This document shows positions 59,883 to 64,000 of a stretch of DNA of 64,000 nt, one piece after another (the stretch's first letter is position 1; every line of letters begins with the position of its first letter). This DNA comes from Oscillatoria sp. SIO1A7 (lineage in GTDB: Bacteria > Cyanobacteriota > Cyanobacteriia > Cyanobacteriales > Laspinemataceae): assembly GCA_010672965.1 (NCBI GenBank), contig JAAHFN010000015.1, positions 1 through 64,000 on the forward strand, given 5' to 3'. Below the pieces are notes generated by a model that was not told where the DNA came from, ran no database searches, and saw nothing but the letters and a program-made list of their open reading frames with translations. The position numbers and the translations under genes were made by a program.

Positions 59883-60482
59883 ATGGATCCAGCGATTGAA
59901 ATTCCCCGCCTGTTGGATGTGATGCCGGCCAGCGGTCGCATGAACGCCAAAATTACTTCCAAGCCGGAAATGCCCAAAGCGATAGATTGTCCTTTTCCCG
60001 TCCCTTGGAGGCAGGAATGGCCGATTTTTATTAATTTTGACCTTTGGAGCCAGCTATCGCTGCCCCAAAGAGATTTGCTACTCTTGCGAACCGTTACTTG
60101 GCTACAAAGGGTCCAGTGGTTGAAGCTAGACCTATATCAAGGAGTAGCGATCGCTGGCTTTTTGGGCAGCCTCATAGAACTCGCCGGAGCGGATCCAGTG
60201 GGGGCAATCGCCGCTGGTGGCTTGAGTTTCTTCGCTGGCTCCCAAATCTGGCGCAACAACCGCAGTACCCAGTCCGAGTTGGCAGCGGACGAAGCAGCGA
60301 TACAAGTCGCCCAGCGACGCGGCTACTCGGAAACCGAGGCCGCCGCCCATCTCCTGGCCGCTATCGAAACTGCTGCCAAAATTGAAAGGCGTCCTAGCTT
60401 GAGCTTTTCCGAACTGATTCGCTGCCAAAATTTAAGAGCGATCGCAGGCATCTCCCCCTTAGGAGTTCCCAAAGAGTTTTGA
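59883..60482 (+). CDS. DUF3318 domain protein
   Basis: A 199-residue cyanobacterial DUF3318 protein: MDPAIEIPRLLDVMPASGRM at the start, SQLSLPQRDLLLLRTVTWL in the middle, a hydrophobic segment VAIAGFLGSLIELAGADPVGAI (likely two membrane-embedded helices) and SELAADEAAIQVAQRRGYS toward the end. Function unknown. ATG 59883 follows a C/T-rich leader with no obvious ribosome site; the N-terminal motif supports this start. Monocistronic. Confidence 0.88.
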   Translation: MDPAIEIPRLLDVMPASGRMNAKITSKPEMPKAIDCPFPVPWRQEWPIFINFDLWSQLSLPQRDLLLLRTVTWLQRVQWLKLDLYQGVAIAGFLGSLIELAGADPVGAIAAGGLSFFAGSQIWRNNRSTQSELAADEAAIQVAQRRGYSETEAAAHLLAAIETAAKIERRPSLSFSELIRCQNLRAIAGISPLGVPKEF

Positions 60483-60545
60483 GTTTTAAGTTTTGAATTT
60501 TAAGTCAAAAGTCTCAAGGTAATAAGTCAAAAGTCAAAATGCAAA

Positions 60546-61754
60546 TCATTTTTTAATTTCCGTCACTCGCCAGCTTAGCTTCAGGTTGAGCCAGAAATTC
60601 CAGACGGTAACGGCTGCGATCGCAATTAAATTAGCCAGATAGCGATTCACCCCAAACAGATTAAACAGTAAATTTAATAGCAACACATTTAGGGTCAGTC
60701 CTACCAAGCAGACTATATTAAACTTTAAAAACCGCTTGCCGCGCTGCCGCCAGCCTTTCTGTCCTCTAGATATGTCGGCAAAAGTCCAGGCATCATTCCA
60801 GAGAAAATTATTGGCGATAGCCACTTCGGCGGCAATAATCTTGCTGCGAGTCAGACCCCAAGCCAAAGTGCTGGGATCGCTGAGCAAGTAAAGTACGGCC
60901 ATATCCACAAACACGCCGCTAAATCCCACTACCCCAAAGCGGACAAACCGGCCAATTTGCCACAAGTCCAGGCGCAAGCGAACCAAGTGCCCCAGATACT
61001 CTAGATATTGTTTCCAAGTAACCTTACTCTCACCTTCTTGGCGTTCTTGAAACACATAGCCCACCTCGACGACTTCCCTGATTTTGCCACGCCCTAGAAC
61101 TTCGATAAGGATTTTATAACCCAGAGGATTCATTTTTTGAAAAGCGATCGCGCTTCGGCGCACCATAAAATAGCCGCTCATCGGGTCGGATACTCTTCCC
61201 ACCACCCCGGGCAAGATAACTAAGCCAATAGTCTGCGCGCCTCGGGACAAAAATCGCCGTATAAAACTCCAGTCGCTAACGCCGCCTCCTTCTACATGAC
61301 GGCTGGCAACTACTAAATCCGCTCCCTTCTCCATCCCATCTAGCATCTGCAGTAATACCTCGGGAGGATGTTGTAAATCCGCATCAATCACTCCCAATAT
61401 TTTTCCTTCAGCCGCCTGCCAACCGCGAATCACTGCAGTAGATAAACCTCTTTCCTTAATGCGGCGCATTGTCCTGAGTTGGGGATAGTCTGGCATTAGC
61501 GATTGAGCAACCTCCCAAGTTCTGTCGGGACTATCGTCATCTACAACAATCAGCTCGTATTCTCCCGGTATTTTGCGATCGAGTAATTCGGTTAAACGCT
61601 CGACTACAGTCGGGACATTTTTACTTTCCTGGTAGGTGGGCAATACCAAGGAAAACCAAACAGGGCGAACGCCATTGGCGCTATTTACCTCCTCGTCAAT
61701 TTTCAACAAACCTAAAGGTACTGGTAGCAGGGAAGAGGAGCGATCGTTATTCAT
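60546..61754 (-). CDS. GT2 glycosyltransferase fused to GtrA domain
   Basis: A 402-residue membrane enzyme. The N-terminal half is a dolichyl/polyprenyl-phosphate mannose (or glucose) synthase-like GT2: VLPTYQESKNVPTVVERL, ELIVVDDDSPDRTWEVA, GVIDADLQHPPEVL, GYFMVRRSAI. The C-terminal half is a GtrA-like four-helix membrane domain (VRFGVVGFSGVFVDMAVLYLL, EVAIANNFLWNDAWTF, FNIVCLVGLTLNVLLLNLLF, NLIAIAAVTVWNFWLNLKLSW). It probably transfers a sugar to polyprenyl phosphate and helps flip it for exopolysaccharide, LPS or protein glycosylation. Start at ATG 61754. Confidence 0.9.
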   Translation of the reverse strand: MNNDRSSSLLPVPLGLLKIDEEVNSANGVRPVWFSLVLPTYQESKNVPTVVERLTELLDRKIPGEYELIVVDDDSPDRTWEVAQSLMPDYPQLRTMRRIKERGLSTAVIRGWQAAEGKILGVIDADLQHPPEVLLQMLDGMEKGADLVVASRHVEGGGVSDWSFIRRFLSRGAQTIGLVILPGVVGRVSDPMSGYFMVRRSAIAFQKMNPLGYKILIEVLGRGKIREVVEVGYVFQERQEGESKVTWKQYLEYLGHLVRLRLDLWQIGRFVRFGVVGFSGVFVDMAVLYLLSDPSTLAWGLTRSKIIAAEVAIANNFLWNDAWTFADISRGQKGWRQRGKRFLKFNIVCLVGLTLNVLLLNLLFNLFGVNRYLANLIAIAAVTVWNFWLNLKLSWRVTEIKK

Positions 61755-62095
61755 GGTAGTATTGGCAAGCGCATATATAGATTTTTATGATAGCGAGCAA
61801 AAGCAGAAACCTTGCAGGACCTTGCAGGAGTCTCGCAAACATGCCTCCCAGGGCGATCGCCTTTGGATGGCGTGCGGGAAGTGTCTTGCTATGTAGCGGC
61901 CCTTAACCACGGCCTGACTCGCCTCAAATAAAACTTTCCCCTCTCCCTACGCCTGATTCGCGAAATTCTTAGGATTTTCTCAGGGTAAACTCATCCTGCG
62001 ATCGCCTTAATCTCTTATTACTAAACTGAGAAAAACTAGAAACCGCCGACGGCAGAGAACAAACAAGAGTAATTTGACAAATAGCAGCAATATTT
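61755..62095. other. intergenic, divergent promoters expected; no gene seen
   Basis: The space between the divergent GT2-GtrA and CHRD genes. It contains a CTTGCAGGACCTTGCAGGA duplication (61812-61830) and no clear promoter boxes. Confidence 0.5.
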
Positions 62096-63604
62096 ATGAA
62101 CAGTTTTATTTCTATCTTAGATGGCAGCCAGGAAGTACCTAGCAACAATTCATTGGCCTACGGCTTTGCCAACCTAGAACTCGACGCCAGCGGTACGGCT
62201 CTAAGCTACAACATCACTATTGTGGGCTTAGACTTTGGCGCCCTTGCGGGTCAACCTGCCCAAACCCCGGATACTGGCGATGATGTCACTGGACTGCACT
62301 TCCACCCGGGAGCCCGAGGCGTCAATGCCCCAGTGGCTTTTGGCATCTTCGATCCCGACCAAGACCTCGACGATCGCAATATTGCTTTTTTCCCTGGCGG
62401 TGCCGTATCCATCACTGGAATATGGGAACAGACCGATAGTGGCAACGAGCCTTTGAGCAACTTTATCGGTCAGCTTCAAAATGCTGCTCCAGGAGCAGAT
62501 GTCTCCCTCTACCTCAATACCCACACCCAAGAGTTTCCGGCTGGGGAAATTCGCGGTCAAATTGTTGCCAGTAACTCCGATAACTCCGATAGCCCATTTC
62601 GCTCCCTGGACGGTCTAGCCAATAATGAAATAATCTCGGGAGCCGCTCCCACTCAAACCACCATCGAATTTACCCAATCCGGCAGCACCCAATTTTCCGA
62701 GGGAGGTGCTAACTTTCAGGGCGGAGAAATTGCTGTCTTGGGCGACTCTCGCCTATATGCCTCCGGGTCGTTCTCCTATGTCTTGGGCAACAATCCCGGT
62801 ACGATTACCTTCGATAACCCTGCCACCTCAGTCCAGTTTTTCTATGTAAGCCAAAGTACCGGCGGAGCTTTTACAGCAGAAGCGTTTGACAGCCAGGGTA
62901 ATTCCTTGGGAAGCGTCTCTAGCAACGCGCCCACTAGCTTCGGCGACCCCGCTAATTTTGTCTCTTTTGAGAGCGGAGTAGCGATCGCTCGAATCCAACT
63001 CAGTGGAGGCATCATCGATAACTTCAGCTTCAGCACTGGTGGGGGCGATCCCGGTAACAACGATCTCATTCTCGGTCTAGATGGCAATGATACGATCGCC
63101 GTCGGCGGTGGAAATGATATTTTCAACGGCAATCAAGGCAATGACATTCTCATCGGCGGTAGCGGAAACGATGGTATCTTTGGTGGCAAAGGCGATGATG
63201 TCTTAATTGGAGTCGATCCCCTATCCGGTCTCGGTTCTGGAGAAATCGATCGCTTATCTGGAGACTTAGGAAACGATACCTTTGTCCTCGGAGGTACGGG
63301 ACAGCTATTTTACAGCGATGGCAACACCGCTAGCCCGGGAGTAAATGATTTCGCAGTAATTCACGGGTTTACTCTCGGACAAGATACCATTCAACTCAAT
63401 AGCACCGTCAATTATGTTTTAGACACCAGTCTCTTCTCCGGCAGCACTGCTATTCGAGTTGACGATGATGGCACCGCCGGTCTCAGCCAGAATGACGAGG
63501 TAATTGGCGTTGTAAAAGGGGTCACTGGTTTGACCCTCAATGGTGGAGCTTTTACCTTAACAGATGCATTTGCCTTAGACTCCTTGCAAACAATTCTAGC
63601 TTGA
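62096..63604 (+). CDS. CHRD domain protein with RTX repeats
   Basis: A 502-residue secreted-type protein. N-terminal CHRD domain (ISILDGSQEVPSNNSLAYG, VTGLHFHPGARGVNAPV, SLYLNTHTQEFPAGEIRGQ; about residues 4-160), a beta-sandwich (SVQFFYVSQSTGGAFTAEAFD, ASGSFSY), then RTX calcium-binding nonapeptides (LDGNDTIAVGGGNDIFNG, GNQGNDILIGGSGNDGI, GGKGDDVLIG; about 325-370) and a C-terminal bluetail-like domain (TFVLGGTGQLFYSDGN, FAVIHGFTLGQDTIQL). No signal peptide, fitting type I secretion. Cell-surface or matrix role likely. Confidence 0.88.
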   Translation: MNSFISILDGSQEVPSNNSLAYGFANLELDASGTALSYNITIVGLDFGALAGQPAQTPDTGDDVTGLHFHPGARGVNAPVAFGIFDPDQDLDDRNIAFFPGGAVSITGIWEQTDSGNEPLSNFIGQLQNAAPGADVSLYLNTHTQEFPAGEIRGQIVASNSDNSDSPFRSLDGLANNEIISGAAPTQTTIEFTQSGSTQFSEGGANFQGGEIAVLGDSRLYASGSFSYVLGNNPGTITFDNPATSVQFFYVSQSTGGAFTAEAFDSQGNSLGSVSSNAPTSFGDPANFVSFESGVAIARIQLSGGIIDNFSFSTGGGDPGNNDLILGLDGNDTIAVGGGNDIFNGNQGNDILIGGSGNDGIFGGKGDDVLIGVDPLSGLGSGEIDRLSGDLGNDTFVLGGTGQLFYSDGNTASPGVNDFAVIHGFTLGQDTIQLNSTVNYVLDTSLFSGSTAIRVDDDGTAGLSQNDEVIGVVKGVTGLTLNGGAFTLTDAFALDSLQTILA

Positions 63605-63840
63605 AGTAATATCAAATCTCATTAAATAACCCAAAAAAATAGAATATCCCGTAGGAAAGGCATCCAAAAAGCCCCTATCCAGGCTGGCATACTTTTCCTA
63701 GGGAATACCTGTTTTTAAAACGCCCAAAAAGCCTAGTGCCGCTACGCGGAATTCAAAATTCAAAATTCAAAATTCAAAATGCTTTTGTAGCTTGGCTTTC
63801 GACCACAAGAGAGCTGGTGAATTATTTCTGCCGCGCTGCA
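63605..63840. repeat. family 1 remnant and AATTCAAA repeat
   Basis: A family 1 left end (TATCAAATCTCATTAAATAACCC, about 63611) with a degenerate interior, then GTGCCGCTACGCGG and AATTCAAA units (63735-63780). No gene seen. Confidence 0.7.
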
Positions 63841-64000
63841 CTAGATTGTGTCATTCAAGATACTATTGAATTCTCCAGACTCAAATCTTTTTCTAAGTTC
63901 TTGGCGCTTAATTTTGCCGATCGCCGTTTTCGCAATTTCTTCTTTGGCAAGCGGAATCAGATAATCTGGAGTCAATCCAATCTTTGTCTTAATCTTTTCC
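63841..64000 (-). CDS. 3' end of fatty-acyl-AMP ligase (AMP-binding) gene, partial
   Basis: The window ends inside a minus-strand gene whose last 52 codons end at TAG (63841-63843). The readable peptide LTPDYLIPLAKEEIAKTAIGKIKRQELRKRF followed by ESGEFNSIL is the C-terminal subdomain of adenylate-forming enzymes, with the catalytic-lysine motif (K/T)xxGKI(K/Q)R. The tail ELRKRFESGEF is typical of fatty-acyl-AMP ligases that load polyketide or lipopeptide synthases. The rest lies beyond 64000. Confidence 0.7.
   Translation of the reverse strand, partial: EKIKTKIGLTPDYLIPLAKEEIAKTAIGKIKRQELRKRFESGEFNSILNDTI

Noticed and set aside
1-64000. tRNA, rRNA, CRISPR array, phage or IS transposase genes
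   Set aside because: I looked for T-loop and CCA patterns, repeat-spacer structure and DDE/HUH motifs and found none that could be supported.

Overview
The window is chromosomal DNA from a cyanobacterium, most likely a filamentous, repeat-rich one. The evidence is the very frequent HIP1 octamer GCGATCGC, a photosystem II psb30/ycf12 gene, cyanobacterial families (DUF928, CHASE2 cyclase, DUF3318, DUF29, Uma2, filamentous-haemagglutinin-like exoproteins), and many heptameric short tandem repeats of the STRR type. I saw no rRNA, tRNA, CRISPR array, transposase or prophage.

Layout. (1) 0-8.6 kb, + strand: a sparse accessory cluster. It has two RebB/R-body-like small proteins, a protein matching the C-terminal domain of PatG-type cyanobactin proteases, an unknown 266-aa protein, a 70-aa Cys-containing peptide behind an excellent ribosome binding site, a Cys-rich 184-aa protein, a stand-alone subtilase with the full catalytic set and an overlapping 111-aa protein. 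The genes are separated by repeat arrays. This is the best candidate for an undescribed system. (2) 8.9-12.1 kb, - strand: an ECF-like sigma factor, a coiled-coil protein and a TPR/SAM-domain protein. (3) 12.9-16 kb: a frameshifted vMAP/AAA ATPase, a Uma2 gene stopped by a small repeat, and an antitoxin-like gene split cleanly by a MITE. (4) 16-25.6 kb: an RTX beta-propeller exoprotein, a CDGSH protein, an SMP-30-like/ABM pair, DUF29, an ABC ATPase next to sdhB, a TMEM14-like protein and small genes. (5) 26-35 kb: a Uma2 fragment carrying a MITE, a filamentous-haemagglutinin-type exoprotein, a HEAT-repeat protein and an EF-hand lipoprotein. (6) 35.7-38.7 kb: psb30 and recJ. (7) 39.9-50.8 kb: three tandem DUF928 genes, a CHASE2 cyclase, an MBL-fold hydrolase and a second large haemagglutinin-type exoprotein. 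(8) 51-64 kb: mutL, comF, an SDR, hisA, a PatA/PatG-like protease, DUF3318, a GT2-GtrA glycosyltransferase, a CHRD-RTX protein and the 3' end of an acyl-AMP ligase.

Repeats explain much of the intergenic DNA. Several palindromic MITE-like families can be delimited to the base because they carry target duplications: family 1 and family 3 duplicate TAA/TTA, family 2 duplicates 5 bp, and one element has 29-bp perfect terminal repeats. They nest inside each other and inside genes, and removing two of them in silico restores intact reading frames. A second class pairs a purine-rich heptamer arm with a pyrimidine-rich arm around a short A/T core. It is placed next to or inside genes and is sometimes translated.

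Functional links. The only clear operons are sigma/coiled-coil(/TPR-SAM), SMP-30/ABM, sdhB/ABC ATPase, and DUF928/CHASE2 cyclase. The 5' cluster and the distant PatA/PatG-like gene near 57 kb share the cyanobactin-protease theme but have no recognisable heterocyclase or PatE-type precursor, so their substrate is unknown.
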